Below, in pieces: positions 1 to 9,217 of a stretch of DNA of 64,000 nucleotides. Both the position numbers and the translations under genes were made by a program. The stretch's first letter is position 1. Each line of letters begins with the position of its first letter. This stretch comes from Paenibacillus oralis (GTDB lineage: Bacteria > Bacillota > Bacilli > Paenibacillales > Paenibacillaceae), in the NCBI RefSeq assembly GCF_003863965.1, contig NZ_RRCN01000001.1:1877499-1941498 (forward strand), written 5' to 3'. The notes below the pieces were generated by a model. That model worked only from the letters and a program-made list of their open reading frames with translations, made no database searches and was not told the DNA's origin.

Positions 1-42
1 TACTCACTCGTTGGTCAGTTTTGAGAGTTCAAACTCTTATGC

Positions 43-160
43 GTTTGGTGATGATGGCGGAGGGGTTCCACGCGTACCCATCCCGAACACGGCCGTTAAG
101 CCCTCCAGCGCCGATGGTACTTGGACCGAAGGGTCCTGGGAGAGTAGGACGCCGCCAAGC
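43..160 (+). rRNA. rrf: 5S ribosomal RNA
   Basis: A stretch of about 118 bases carries hallmark 5S segments: the loop region around CCCATCCCGAACAC, the segment GTTAAGCCCTCCAGCGCC, and a 3' end GACGCCGCCAAGC that pairs with the 5' GTTTGGTGATGATGGCGG region. It is followed directly by an intrinsic terminator, so it is the last gene of an rRNA operon whose 16S and 23S genes lie upstream of the window. Bases 1-42 are the end of the 23S-5S spacer. The exact ends are good to a few bases. Confidence 0.95.
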
Positions 161-171
161 AAGAGAGAAAA

Positions 172-201
172 GCACCGCTGATAACTCGGCGGTGTTTTTT
201 T
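172..201 (+). terminator. Intrinsic terminator of the rRNA operon
   Basis: Arms CACCGC (173-178) and GCGGTG (189-194) form a perfect stem followed by seven T. It lies 12 bases after the 5S gene. Confidence 0.9.
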
Positions 202-307
202 GCATTGTTAAAGTGTTTGCAGCGAGATGAAACGGAACGGCGTGGTGAAACGGATATTACGTTTTTGCGGACACTGGGGGATGGAGAGGGGAAACTTAAC
301 TGAGGAG

Positions 308-583
308 GCTAACGGACCTGAGCGACGTTATTTGCTCCAAATGAGGGGGTTAGAAATTCTAACGGACCGAGCGGACCTTATTTCACTCAGATTGGCATCA
401 AAGTCCGTATTTTTGGCCCAATAGCGTCGTCTGAGTCCGTTAGAACGGGAAATACCCGGGAAATGGGCGAATAAGGTCGCTGGAGTCCGTTAGGTGGAAT
501 TGCAGCATGACGGAGTGGCCAGCGAGTGCCAGTTTCAGGTAAGAATGTCGGTTTCCGATAAGAGTGCCGCTAAGCGACGGCTT
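308..583 (+). repeat. Dispersed repeat family A, copy A1 (diverged)
   Basis: This fills the gap between the rRNA terminator and the amidase gene. Forward boxes of the form CTAACGGACC...GTTATTT (from 308 and about 363) are followed by inverted boxes ending in AGTCCGTTAG (near 432-443 and 484-494), with GGGAAATACCCGGGAAATGG between the last two. A weak hairpin (GCCG...CGGC) followed by T-rich sequence near 566-598 resembles the end of the full-length copies. No gene is seen between 203 and 599. Confidence 0.75.
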
Positions 584-599
584 TCTTATTTTTTACTTG

Positions 600-2534
600 T
601 TATGGCGTCGATTTAGGGGCTTGGCGATGGTGGGTCCCTTGTTCATAGCTGTAGGCCAGCTTAATGAGGGTTCCTTCGTCAAAAGCCTTGCCCAGGAATT
701 CGATGCCGACTGGCAAACCGTCTGTGGTAAATCCAGCCGGGACGGTAATGGCCGGGAATCCGGAGAAGGGACTGAGCCGGTTGTTGGCGCCGGACACTTG
801 ATTCTCGCCGATGACTGCGGCCGGTTGCGTTGTTGTCGGGTAAACGATCGCATCCAGGTCGTAATCGGCCATCACTTTTAAGAGGGCATCACGCGTCAGC
901 TTGGTCCGGTTCAGTAAAATATCTTTGTATTCCGCGGTTTCCAGCGTTTCACGGGCCTCACGGGCTTTCATGGACTGCTCCTGGGCCTTATCATATTCTT
1001 CGGATGCGATAATTTCCGCTAGGCTGTGGTAAGGTGCATCGTTTCCCAGCTCTTGAAGGTACTCGTTCAGTTGGAACTTGAACTCATATCCGCTAAGGCT
1101 AGGGTATTTGTTAATTTCGGCCAGGTTCGGAATGGTGACCGGAATGGCCACAGCCCCCAGGGCCTTGAGCTCATCGACCGCATGGTAAACGACATCGGAG
1201 ACGGACTTTTCCTGATCATTGCCGCTCTGAAGCAATTCGACGGCGACACCGATGCGGGCGCCTTTTAAACCGTCGGCATCCAGAAAATCGGTATAGCTTG
1301 CGGGAAGATGCCCAAGGCTGTACGCGGTTGCGATATCATCCGGATCATAACCAGCGGTGGCGTCGAGCAAAATGGCCGCATCCTCCACCGTGCGGGCCAT
1401 CGGGCCGCCGACATCCTGCGTCAATGCCAACGGGATGATGCCGTCGCGGCTGGATAATCCGATCGTAGGGCGAATGCCCACCAGGCTGTTGAAGCTGGAC
1501 GGGATTCGGATCGATCCGCCCGTATCGGTCCCGAGGCCGGCTGCGGCGAAGTTGGCCGCGATCGCTGCACCGGTGCCGCCGCTGGAGCCGCCGGGATAAT
1601 GGCCGGGTGCGTACGGATTTTTCGTTTGCCCGCCAAGGGAGCTGGATGTCGTGATGCCGAAGGCGAACTCATGCAGGTTGGTTTTGCCCAAGATTATGGC
1701 GCCGGCCTCTTTCAATTTGGCGATTTGATAGGCATCCTTGTCCGGAATGGAATCCTTCAAACATAAGCAACCTGCGGTGGTTGGCATGTCGGCCGTATCG
1801 AAATTGTCTTTTACCAAAATAGGAATGCCATGAAGCGGCCCGCGCGGCCCTTGCGTGGCCCGTTCTTGATCGAGGGCTCCGGCAATGCTCAATGCGTCAG
1901 GGTTTAAGGTTAGGACGGCCTGCAGCGAGACGCCCTGGTCATCGTATTTGGCAATACGGTCCAAATACATTTGAACGAGTTGTTTTGAGGTCAGCTTGCC
2001 CTGGTCCATCGCTAACTGCATATCGGTGATCGTCGCTTCTTCGAGCACGAACGGTTTCAGGTAACTCACGACGCGATCGTGCAAAACCGCCAAATCCCCT
2101 GCCAATAGCGTTTGCCCCGGCATAAACAGGGTATCGGAATACCCCTCCATTAAGCCTGCTTTGACAACAGCCCCGACCGCCGGCGCATAGGGGGCATCGT
2201 CCGCTACGTCATCAAAAGTTTCCGCCGCATCTTTCAGATTCAGCCATTGCCGAAAAAGGACGGCTGCATTGCTGCGCAGCATTTTCGCGCCTTGCGGGGC
2301 GTCCATCGTTAAGGCAGACCCCGCTTCGGCCGCCGCCTCTTTCATGGAAAGGTAAAACTGATCTGCTGTGACAAAACCTTGGGCTGCAGCGTCCCTGGCA
2401 CTGCTTGCTGCTGCAGATGCAGAGGATGAAGCAGCCTCAGCTTGCGGGCTGGCGCCGGTCCATACCCCGGTCATTAGAACCCCGGTTAAGAGCAGGGCAC
2501 CGCTTTTTTTCCAATTCCAGCGATGTAGTTTCAT
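600..2534 (-). CDS. Exported amidase-signature hydrolase with an N-terminal SLH-like region
   Basis: The 644-residue protein starts with a signal peptide (Lys/Arg-rich start, hydrophobic stretch 11-28, AEA near 34). Residues about 95-160 resemble one S-layer-homology repeat (FDDV...YAPAVGAVVKAGLMEGYSD). An amidase-signature domain fills the rest. The Ser-cisSer-Lys triad is visible as K242 (LVKDN), S317 (GGSSGG) and S341 (DTGGSIRIP); these spacings equal those of fatty acid amide hydrolase (K142, S217, S241). The family hydrolyses C-N bonds of amides; the substrate here is unknown. Secretion and possible wall attachment are inferred. The ATG at 2534 follows AGGAGAGGAG. It points toward the rRNA operon and has no operon partner. 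Confidence 0.85.
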   Translation of the reverse strand: MKLHRWNWKKSGALLLTGVLMTGVWTGASPQAEAASSSASAAASSARDAAAQGFVTADQFYLSMKEAAAEAGSALTMDAPQGAKMLRSNAAVLFRQWLNLKDAAETFDDVADDAPYAPAVGAVVKAGLMEGYSDTLFMPGQTLLAGDLAVLHDRVVSYLKPFVLEEATITDMQLAMDQGKLTSKQLVQMYLDRIAKYDDQGVSLQAVLTLNPDALSIAGALDQERATQGPRGPLHGIPILVKDNFDTADMPTTAGCLCLKDSIPDKDAYQIAKLKEAGAIILGKTNLHEFAFGITTSSSLGGQTKNPYAPGHYPGGSSGGTGAAIAANFAAAGLGTDTGGSIRIPSSFNSLVGIRPTIGLSSRDGIIPLALTQDVGGPMARTVEDAAILLDATAGYDPDDIATAYSLGHLPASYTDFLDADGLKGARIGVAVELLQSGNDQEKSVSDVVYHAVDELKALGAVAIPVTIPNLAEINKYPSLSGYEFKFQLNEYLQELGNDAPYHSLAEIIASEEYDKAQEQSMKAREARETLETAEYKDILLNRTKLTRDALLKVMADYDLDAIVYPTTTQPAAVIGENQVSGANNRLSPFSGFPAITVPAGFTTDGLPVGIEFLGKAFDEGTLIKLAYSYEQGTHHRQAPKSTP

Positions 2535-2963
2535 CTCATTTTGCTCTCCTCTCCTGAAATCGTATGTAAGGTTCTGGCTATAATCATAAATAGATGTAAG
2601 GTATTATGACAAAAGCACTCAAACCGTAAGTAAACGCATACATAGTTTATTTAGTTTATATTACTTTATATAACTCACGAATTCGTGTGATTGAAAAATA
2701 AAATAGTAAAAAGTCCATGTCAAATAAAATAACATTTTACTTACACAAAATTTCTGTACCGGTATTGCATTTTGAGATATACGGATTTACTATACTTAGA
2801 ACCTATCAAAAAGAATGTAACCTTTTTGTTACCGACAGTGGCAAGTCAACCGTTATAATTATACTGATATGTCTAGGGCATATAGCCTTCCGCAATCTAT
2901 ATCAGGTATCGACAACATGGGATAACGTTTTCAGTATATAGGCAGGGTAAGGAGGAATGGATC
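2535..2963. other. AT-rich divergent intergenic region
   Basis: About 430 bases separate the amidase gene and the lipoprotein gene. It is AT-rich, holds a TATAAT at 2854-2859 with no well-placed -35, and contains no convincing coding sequence. It presumably carries the promoters of both genes. Confidence 0.4.
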
Positions 2964-3392
2964 ATGCGGCGAAAAGGAGTTGGATATTCCTTATGCTTCA
3001 TGTGGGGAGTCTTGATGATGATGTTCGTCATCGCGGGCTGTGCGTCTTCCGAGCCTTCATGGACAAATTACGTAGGGGCGGCTGTAGAAAAAAGCTTCCC
3101 GGTGCCAAAAGAAGCTAATCAGACGGATAACGCATTAAATAACTCGAAAATGGACTATATTCACTACTCGCTGAAGGGGTTAAGCGAAAGCGGCGGCGTA
3201 CCTGAGGCTTATGAAAAGGTCATAGAGGAATGGGGCTGGACCGAAAAAAAAGAGGAAAGCACCGGTTCAACCCGAGTTTACGAGAAAGGCAAAAAAATCG
3301 TGCAGCTGACGATTCACGACGATTCGTTTACGGTGCTTGTCCCAAAACAGGAAGACAAGGCGGTGATTCAAGGTCTGGAAAGCAGCCCTTAA
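2964..3392 (+). CDS. Small predicted lipoprotein of unknown function
   Basis: The 142-residue protein has a positively charged start, a hydrophobic stretch and a lipobox VIAGC with the modified cysteine at position 26, so it should be anchored on the outer face of the membrane. The mature part is hydrophilic, with alternating charged stretches (KVIEEWGWTEKKEE) and no motif I recognise. The ATG follows AAGGAGGAATGGATC, a strong ribosome binding site. It is followed by a clear terminator and stands alone between genes on the opposite strand. Function is unknown. Confidence 0.75.
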   Translation: MRRKGVGYSLCFMWGVLMMMFVIAGCASSEPSWTNYVGAAVEKSFPVPKEANQTDNALNNSKMDYIHYSLKGLSESGGVPEAYEKVIEEWGWTEKKEESTGSTRVYEKGKKIVQLTIHDDSFTVLVPKQEDKAVIQGLESSP

Positions 3393-3432
3393 TTCGCCCG
3401 ATCGCAAGCCGGCTAATTCCAGATGGATCACC

Positions 3433-3465
3433 AGCCTGTTCCCTTTGCGGGGAACAGGCTTTTTG
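3433..3465 (+). terminator. Intrinsic terminator after the lipoprotein gene
   Basis: A perfect 11-bp stem (AGCCTGTTCCC, 3433-3443, with GGGAACAGGCT, 3450-3460), a 6-base loop and a T run. Confidence 0.9.
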
Positions 3466-3474
3466 TCAAGGTCA

Positions 3475-3536
3475 AGGATAATAACGGTAAAAAATGTCCT
3501 TATTCTCGTCAAATAAGGAGAATGGCGGGAATAGAT
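3475..3536 (+). repeat. Dispersed repeat family D, copy D1 (short)
   Basis: GGATAATAACGGTAAAAAAT followed by GTCCTTATTCTCGTC matches the start of the longer copy at 38254, where GGAGAATAACGGTAAAAAAG is followed by GTCTCTATTCTCGCC. It lies right after a terminator and appears truncated. Confidence 0.65.
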
Positions 3537-3606
3537 GATTTTGCATGCATCCTGATATCGCAAGAAAAACTGCCCCGAAACGTGGTCTGTTTTCTTTGAG
3601 AGTAGG

Positions 3607-4134
3607 TCACTGCAAGTAATAGGAAATGTCGGGGCCGGTGATTTTCAGCATGCCGTCTTTACGTTGGCCCCTAACACAGGCAAGGGCGAGCAACCGCGGG
3701 CCGATCAGCCAGAAATGCCAGAAGAACAAGGCCAGCACAAAAGAAGCCGGAGACCACGGAATGATGATCGCTATGATGCAGCAGCCGATCCAGGCGGCAT
3801 GCAGGTGAACTTTGCGAAACACGGAGTAAGCCACGTATTGTTCGGGCATATACCCGATCCAGGGCAGCAGCCGGGAAAATCGCCAGCGTTTGCGGTAGGA
3901 ATGGCTTAAGATGATCAGGACCGACCGAGAAATGACGAATTGAATCCATAACGCAATGGGCGCGGCAATCAGAAAGAAAAAAAGGCTGGTCCAGGATAGA
4001 AAAATCATCTCGGCGGCGAGCCAAAGAAAAGGAAGCGTTGCGAAACCGTAAATCAAGGCTTTGGGCAATACGACCTTTTTCAGCAGCCGGTAATGGTAAA
4101 ACGTCGCATTTGTTTCAGGATCAGCGGATTTCAC
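3607..4134 (-). CDS. Hypothetical membrane protein, four predicted helices
   Basis: The 175-residue protein has four hydrophobic segments (about residues 26-45, 46-70, 108-128 and 130-150) and a basic loop between the second and third (HSYRKRWRFSR). I do not recognise the family. The start is GTG at 4134, because the message reads AGGAGGGTTGATGG just before it. It is convergent with the lipoprotein gene and divergent from gin. It lacks an equivalent in the B. subtilis gene order here, so it is probably lineage-specific. Confidence 0.65.
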   Translation of the reverse strand: MKSADPETNATFYHYRLLKKVVLPKALIYGFATLPFLWLAAEMIFLSWTSLFFFLIAAPIALWIQFVISRSVLIILSHSYRKRWRFSRLLPWIGYMPEQYVAYSVFRKVHLHAAWIGCCIIAIIIPWSPASFVLALFFWHFWLIGPRLLALACVRGQRKDGMLKITGPDISYYLQ

Positions 4135-4349
4135 CCATCAACCCTCCTATAAATCACTTTAAGTGCGTAAAACTCGGACATACCTATATTACTATATCGG
4201 AGCAAGCAACCGATAATTAAAGATGCAGCGTACAAACACAGCCGCGGGTAATGCGGCATAAGATAAAGCAGGTAGAGGACTATGAAAAGGTTTAAAATAA
4301 TAGAATCTGTGTCATACTGATAGTAAAACAGACAAGGTGGGATTTGGGC

Positions 4350-4535
4350 ATGGATGAGCGGACCGAAAGAAATTGCATTATTTGCGGGGAGCCAAAAACC
4401 GAAGGCATTCATATCGTATCGGAATTTATTTGCGATGCGTGCGAGGCCGAAATGGTGCACACGGATGTTCAGGAGGAAAAATACCATTTCTTTATTCATC
4501 AAATGAAGCAAATTTGGGTGCAAAAGAATGCATAA
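4350..4535 (+). CDS. gin: Anti-sigma factor Gin (CsfB family)
   Basis: This 61-residue protein has two CX2C pairs (C9/C12 and C28/C31) that should bind one zinc, followed by a short acidic helix. In B. subtilis Gin binds and inhibits sigma-G, and also sigma-E, to stop forespore genes firing early. Its place just after an rRNA operon and upstream of yaaO and tmk is the same as csfB in B. subtilis. I chose the ATG at 4350 because AAGGTGG lies nine bases before it; an upstream TTG at 4344 is too close. The usual neighbours xpaC and yaaN are missing. No clear sigma-F promoter was found. Confidence 0.85.
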   Translation: MDERTERNCIICGEPKTEGIHIVSEFICDACEAEMVHTDVQEEKYHFFIHQMKQIWVQKNA

Positions 4536-4558
4536 AACGCATAAATCGATGAGGTGAC

Positions 4559-4593
4559 AGGGCCTGTTCTTTGGGAGAACGGGTCCTTTTTTG
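4559..4593 (+). terminator. Intrinsic terminator after gin
   Basis: GGGCCTGTTCT pairs with AGAACGGGTCC (with G-T pairs) across a short loop, followed by six T. Confidence 0.85.
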
Positions 4594-4716
4594 TAGGCTT
4601 ATGTTGCCCATTCGGGGAAAGAAGCGGTAAAATGAAGCAATGATATTTTCAGCGAACTAAGGTTTAAGCGGTGTAGAATTGGGAGCAGGATCACAGCCGG
4701 AAGGATTAAGATAGAG

Positions 4717-6489
4717 ATGCCAGAACAAGTTAATCGGGCTCCGTTATATGAAGCTTTGATGCAATATATGAAAAAAAGCGATGTTTCCTTTCATGTGCCG
4801 GGACATAAAAACGGACAAGCCCTGCGCGGCGGAATGCCCTGGGAGCAGGATCTGCTGTCCCGGGTGATGGAGATCGACGCGACGGAAATTACGGGGACGG
4901 ATGATCTGCATCATCCGGAAGGGGTTATCCGTGAGGCGCAGCAGCTGGCCGCCGCCCAGTTTGGGGCGGAGGAGACGTTTTTTCTTGTCGGCGGCAGCAC
5001 AGCCGGCAATTTGGCGCTGATCCTGAGCGTGTGCACCGCTCCGGGCGATGTGCTGCTCGTGCAGCGGAACGTGCATAAATCCGTCATCCACGGATTAATG
5101 CTGGCAGGCGCGCACGCGGTGTTTTTGGCGCCGCGGCTCGACGCGCGGAGCGGCCTGGCGACCACCCCGTCCGTGGAGACGGTGCGTGAAGCCCTGCGCC
5201 GGCACCCCGGCGCCAAAGGGCTGCTCGTCACGCACCCGAGCTACTACGGGATGGGCGCATCGCTGCGGCCGCTGGCCGAGCTCTGCCGCGCGCACAGCGT
5301 GCCGCTGCTCGTCGACGAGGCGCACGGCGCCCACTTCGGCCAGCATCCGGCGCTGCCGGAGAGCGCGCTGGCCCAAGGCGCCGATGGCGTCGTGCAGTCG
5401 ACGCACAAGATGCTCACCGCGCTCACGATGGGCGCGATGCTACATGTGCAGGGCGGGCTGCTCGACCGCGCGCTGCTGCGCCAGCGGCTGGCGATGCTGC
5501 AGAGCTCCAGCCCGTCCTACCCCATCATGGCTTCGCTCGACGTTAGCCGAAGCCTGCTGGCGGCCCAAGGGCCCGCCCTGTTCGCAGGCGGGCTGGCCAA
5601 GGCCGCCGCGGCGCGCAGCGGCCTTGGCAAACTGCCGCGCTTCGGCGTCGTCAAGCCACCGGGCGCGAGTGGAGGGGACGCTGCATATACTATTCAAGAC
5701 CCGTTTAAGCTTGTAATATACGATGCAACAAACCGGTGGAGCGGCTACGAGCTGCAGCGGCGGCTTGAGGCGGAGGGCTGTGTGCCGGAAATGAGCGATG
5801 AGCGGTACGTGGTGCTGGCCTTTGGACCGGGGACGACGGAGCGGGATGCTGGGCGGCTGCTGCAGGCGTTGGAGCGCATCGCGGTGGCAGCGGAAGCGGC
5901 CGAGAGTGCGTCGGAGAAAGCGGAAGAGAAGGCGACAGCAACGGCAGCACAGGCGGCAACGCAGTTGGCGGAGAAAAGGGAAGCGGAACAGGATTGTTCC
6001 GGAGCCGAAAGAGACCCATCTGCCGAACTTTCCACGTGGAACATTTCGCTTGATCCGAAACCGGCAGATGCCGCAATAAGGAATGCTGAAGCCCGATCCC
6101 AAACCGATGCCGGCATAGATGTGCAAGTAACCGGTACGCTTACAGACGCGGAACCTGCGGATTCGGGCATAGACGCAGATCAGACAGACATCCTTCCCGG
6201 CATCTCGGAGCCTGTGGCGTTTTCTCTGGCTCCCCTATCCCCGGAGGAGATCGAAGCGATTCCCGTAGAGGACAGCGCCGGCCGGCAGGCCGCGGAGATG
6301 ATCATCCCTTATCCTCCGGGCATCCCGCTGCTGTATCCGGGAGAGACGGTCACGGAAGAGACGAAACGCCGACTGCTCCGGCTGCGGCAGACCCGGGCGA
6401 AATGCCAGGGGGCGGCAGATCCTTTGCTGCTCACCATCCAAGTGAAGAAGCTAATCAAGAAAGCAGGGAATGAACCACATGAACGGTAA
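4717..6489 (+). CDS. yaaO: Orn/Lys/Arg decarboxylase family PLP enzyme (YaaO-like) with a long internal linker
   Basis: The 590-residue protein is a fold-type I PLP enzyme. K231 in STHKM is the expected Schiff-base lysine and D200 in VDEAH the pyridine-nitrogen aspartate. The N-terminal HVPGHKNG and the ITGTDDLHHPEG segment are typical of the family. Such enzymes decarboxylate lysine, ornithine or arginine to polyamines; the substrate cannot be told from the sequence. Between the conserved parts, residues about 391-500 form an Ala/Glu-rich, then Asp-rich, low-complexity stretch that makes the protein about 110 residues longer than usual for YaaO. The stretch 5050-5650 is very GC-rich. The gene overlaps tmk by 20 bases, as in a coupled operon. 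Confidence 0.88.
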   Translation: MPEQVNRAPLYEALMQYMKKSDVSFHVPGHKNGQALRGGMPWEQDLLSRVMEIDATEITGTDDLHHPEGVIREAQQLAAAQFGAEETFFLVGGSTAGNLALILSVCTAPGDVLLVQRNVHKSVIHGLMLAGAHAVFLAPRLDARSGLATTPSVETVREALRRHPGAKGLLVTHPSYYGMGASLRPLAELCRAHSVPLLVDEAHGAHFGQHPALPESALAQGADGVVQSTHKMLTALTMGAMLHVQGGLLDRALLRQRLAMLQSSSPSYPIMASLDVSRSLLAAQGPALFAGGLAKAAAARSGLGKLPRFGVVKPPGASGGDAAYTIQDPFKLVIYDATNRWSGYELQRRLEAEGCVPEMSDERYVVLAFGPGTTERDAGRLLQALERIAVAAEAAESASEKAEEKATATAAQAATQLAEKREAEQDCSGAERDPSAELSTWNISLDPKPADAAIRNAEARSQTDAGIDVQVTGTLTDAEPADSGIDADQTDILPGISEPVAFSLAPLSPEEIEAIPVEDSAGRQAAEMIIPYPPGIPLLYPGETVTEETKRRLLRLRQTRAKCQGAADPLLLTIQVKKLIKKAGNEPHER

Positions 6490-7129
6490 AGAGAGAGGAC
6501 TATTTATTACGCTGGAAGGCGGTGATGGTTCAGGCAAAACGACGGTGATGGCCGAAGTGGCCAAAGCGCTTGAAGAGCACGGCGTTTCATTTATCAGCAC
6601 CCGTGAGCCGGGGGGGATTGAAATCGCCGAGAAAATCCGGGACATCATTTTGAATCCGCAGCATACGGCGATGGATGCCCGTACCGAAGCGCTGCTCTAC
6701 GCGGCGTCGCGGCGCCAGCATTTGGCCGAGAAAGTAGAGCCTGCTTTGGAGCGGGGCGTCAGCGTGCTGTGCGACCGGTTCATCGACAGCAGCCTGGCTT
6801 ATCAGGGCTATGCGCGGGGACTCGGCATTCAAGAGGTGCTGAACATCAATATGTTTGCGACGCAAGGCCGTTTTCCGGACCTTACCTTTTACCTTGATAT
6901 CGAACCGGAGGCCGGCTTGGCCCGCATCGCCGCAGGCCAGGGGCGAAAGGTCGACCGTCTGGATATGGAAAGCACCCAGTTCCACCGGAAGGTTCGGGAA
7001 GGTTATTTGCGGATTGCCGAGATGTATCCCGAGCGGATCAGGCGGATCGACGCCTCGCAAGGCAAAGACGAGGTGGCTGCCGACATTCGCGGCCAACTTT
7101 CCGCATTTTTAAAGGAATTAAGGGCCTAG
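6470..7129 (+). CDS. tmk: Thymidylate kinase
   Basis: The 219-residue enzyme phosphorylates dTMP to dTDP. The P-loop EGGDGSGKTT lies at residues 16-25, the DRF motif in LCDRFIDSSLAYQG, and the lid region in GQGRKVDRLDMES. Length is normal. The start is either ATG 6470, inside the end of the decarboxylase gene, or ATG 6479; both are near AGCAGGG and the choice is open. It begins the conserved tmk-darA-yaaR-holB run that supplies and organises DNA replication. Confidence 0.97.
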   Translation: MNHMNGKERGLFITLEGGDGSGKTTVMAEVAKALEEHGVSFISTREPGGIEIAEKIRDIILNPQHTAMDARTEALLYAASRRQHLAEKVEPALERGVSVLCDRFIDSSLAYQGYARGLGIQEVLNINMFATQGRFPDLTFYLDIEPEAGLARIAAGQGRKVDRLDMESTQFHRKVREGYLRIAEMYPERIRRIDASQGKDEVAADIRGQLSAFLKELRA

Positions 7130-7161
7130 CTGTCAAATAATAAGGTGTGGTACATTTTTAA

Positions 7162-7512
<351 letters not shown>

Positions 7513-7609
7513 GAAAATATTATTAAATTGCAAGTTCAAAAAAACAACCTCTTATAGAGATAAACGTTCAGTTAGATGAACGACTTCCAAAGGTAGGCGG
7601 TGATCCAAG

Positions 7610-8053
7610 GTGAAAATTGATCCGGGATTCCGGCCGCTCCAAAGCGGCCTGGGGGTGACTGACGGCCCTGCAAAGCCGGTGCAGTCCAAGAACTTTGCCG
7701 ATGTCATGCAGCAGCATGGGGAGCGGGCGTCGCAGGAAGAGCTGGGCCGGCGGTTTAAGGAAATTCAAATGCAGGGAGACCGGCTGGCCCGTTCCATGAC
7801 CATCCGCGAGCTGAAAGCATACCGGCTTATGGTCAAAAGATTTCTCGAGGAGACAGTCCGCCGGGGCGTCCTTATTAAGGATGTCAGAGGATGGGATCGC
7901 CGCGGCCGGGGGAAACGTTACAAGCTGCTGGACGAAGTTGACGCCGCTTTGCTTGCCATGGCCGACGAACTGCTGGAAACCGAGCAGGGAAAAATCGAGC
8001 TGCTGCAAAAAATCGGCGAAATCCGCGGCATGCTGATCAATTTGTGTTTCTAA
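7610..8053 (+). CDS. yaaR: YaaR family protein (DUF327)
   Basis: The 147-residue, mostly helical and charged protein has the family's central RELKAYRLMVKRFLEE helix followed by a basic WDRRGRGKRYKLLDEVD segment. Function is unknown, but it is conserved between darA and holB in spore formers. It starts with GTG at 7610, preceded by a modest AGGTAGGCGGTGAT. The stop lies 29 bases before the holB start, so the two are probably co-transcribed. Confidence 0.85.
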   Translation: MKIDPGFRPLQSGLGVTDGPAKPVQSKNFADVMQQHGERASQEELGRRFKEIQMQGDRLARSMTIRELKAYRLMVKRFLEETVRRGVLIKDVRGWDRRGRGKRYKLLDEVDAALLAMADELLETEQGKIELLQKIGEIRGMLINLCF

Positions 8054-8082
8054 AAGTGCGAGTATCAAATGGAGGAAAACAC

Positions 8083-9063
8083 GTGTCATTTCAAGATATC
8101 ATCGGCCAGGATACCGCCAAGCAGCTGCTGCAGGGCGGCCTGCGGAGAAACGAAATATCGCATGCCTATATTTTTAGCGGACCGCCTGGAAGCGGGCAAA
8201 TGGAAATGGCCATGGCCTTCGTCCAGGCGTTGTTTTGCACTCGGGGCGGGGACGACGCCTGCGGGGAATGCCTGGAATGCCGCAAGGTGCTGCACGGCAA
8301 TCACCCGGATCTTTTTACCGTCAAACCCGATGGGGCCACGATTAAAATCGATCAAATCCGCGATTTGCAGCGGATTTTCTCTTATCGCACAGAGAGCGGC
8401 AATCCGAAAGCCTATATCATCGATGAGGCGGAAAAAATGACGGTTCAGGCCGCGAACAGCCTGCTGAAATTTTTGGAGGAGCCGCCGTCCCCGGCGGTTG
8501 CTATTTTGCTGTCCGACAATGGACGGGCTTTGCTGCCGACGATCCAGTCGCGGGCGCAGTGGGTGCCGTTTCTGCCGCTAAACCCGGAGCGGATGCTCCA
8601 AATATTGGCGGATGAGGGATTTCCGGCAACTTTGGCCCGGAGCGCCGTTCATCTCGCGGCAGGATTGGGTCCGTGCCGCGAACTTATCCAGCAGAATTGG
8701 TTTGCAGAAATTAGAAACGTAGTGTTACAATTAGGGAAGGAGATCGCAGGCCGTGGCGGTTCTCCTTTAATTACAGCGCAGCAAAGCTTGTTCAAGGCCG
8801 GTTTAAGCGACCGCTTGGACATGTTGTTCAGTCTTTTCCATTTGTGGTTTAAAGATATGATCCACGCGCTCTATCATAAGCATGATCAAGTCGTTTTCAT
8901 AGATGAGTTAGAGTTTATTTCCAGACATGCCGCCTCGCGCAGCCCACAGCAGTGGATTGAAGCGATGGCGCTGGCTGCGGAGAGCAAGAAGAAACTGCGG
9001 CAGCATATGAATGCCCAACTTTGCGTGGAGCAGTTCCTCATCGCGGTGGATGGGCAGCGGTAG
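8083..9063 (+). CDS. holB: DNA polymerase III delta-prime subunit
   Basis: The 326-residue clamp-loader subunit begins MSFQDIIGQDTAKQLL. The Walker A region reads SGPPGSGQM, with Gln in place of the catalytic Lys; delta-prime does not hydrolyse ATP, so this fits. A zinc-binding CGECLECRK segment is present, followed by the DEAEKMTVQAANSLLKFLEEPP motif. It works with DnaX and HolA to load the sliding clamp. I chose GTG 8083 because GGAGGAAAAC lies directly before it; the longer reading from 8044 has no ribosome binding site. Confidence 0.95.
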   Translation: MSFQDIIGQDTAKQLLQGGLRRNEISHAYIFSGPPGSGQMEMAMAFVQALFCTRGGDDACGECLECRKVLHGNHPDLFTVKPDGATIKIDQIRDLQRIFSYRTESGNPKAYIIDEAEKMTVQAANSLLKFLEEPPSPAVAILLSDNGRALLPTIQSRAQWVPFLPLNPERMLQILADEGFPATLARSAVHLAAGLGPCRELIQQNWFAEIRNVVLQLGKEIAGRGGSPLITAQQSLFKAGLSDRLDMLFSLFHLWFKDMIHALYHKHDQVVFIDELEFISRHAASRSPQQWIEAMALAAESKKKLRQHMNAQLCVEQFLIAVDGQR

Positions 9064-9217
9064 AACGTTTTTACTACCCGGGCAGGCAGCACTCAGGCAC
9101 TTTTTGAAACTTTCTCCCGTGAAAGAAGCAGGGAATGAGAAAAAGCTGGTTCGAGCGATGCTTTTTTGGCGTATCACCATTTATGGGGGTTTTATAGGTA
9201 TACGAGGGGGTTAGTTT

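Noticed and set aside
2717..2941. 74-codon frame before the lipoprotein gene
   Set aside because: AT-rich intergenic DNA, no ribosome binding site, no recognisable features.
5186..5716. 176-codon frame in a second plus-strand frame of the decarboxylase gene
   Set aside because: Arg/Ser-rich shadow of a very GC-rich stretch; the main frame has all catalytic motifs.
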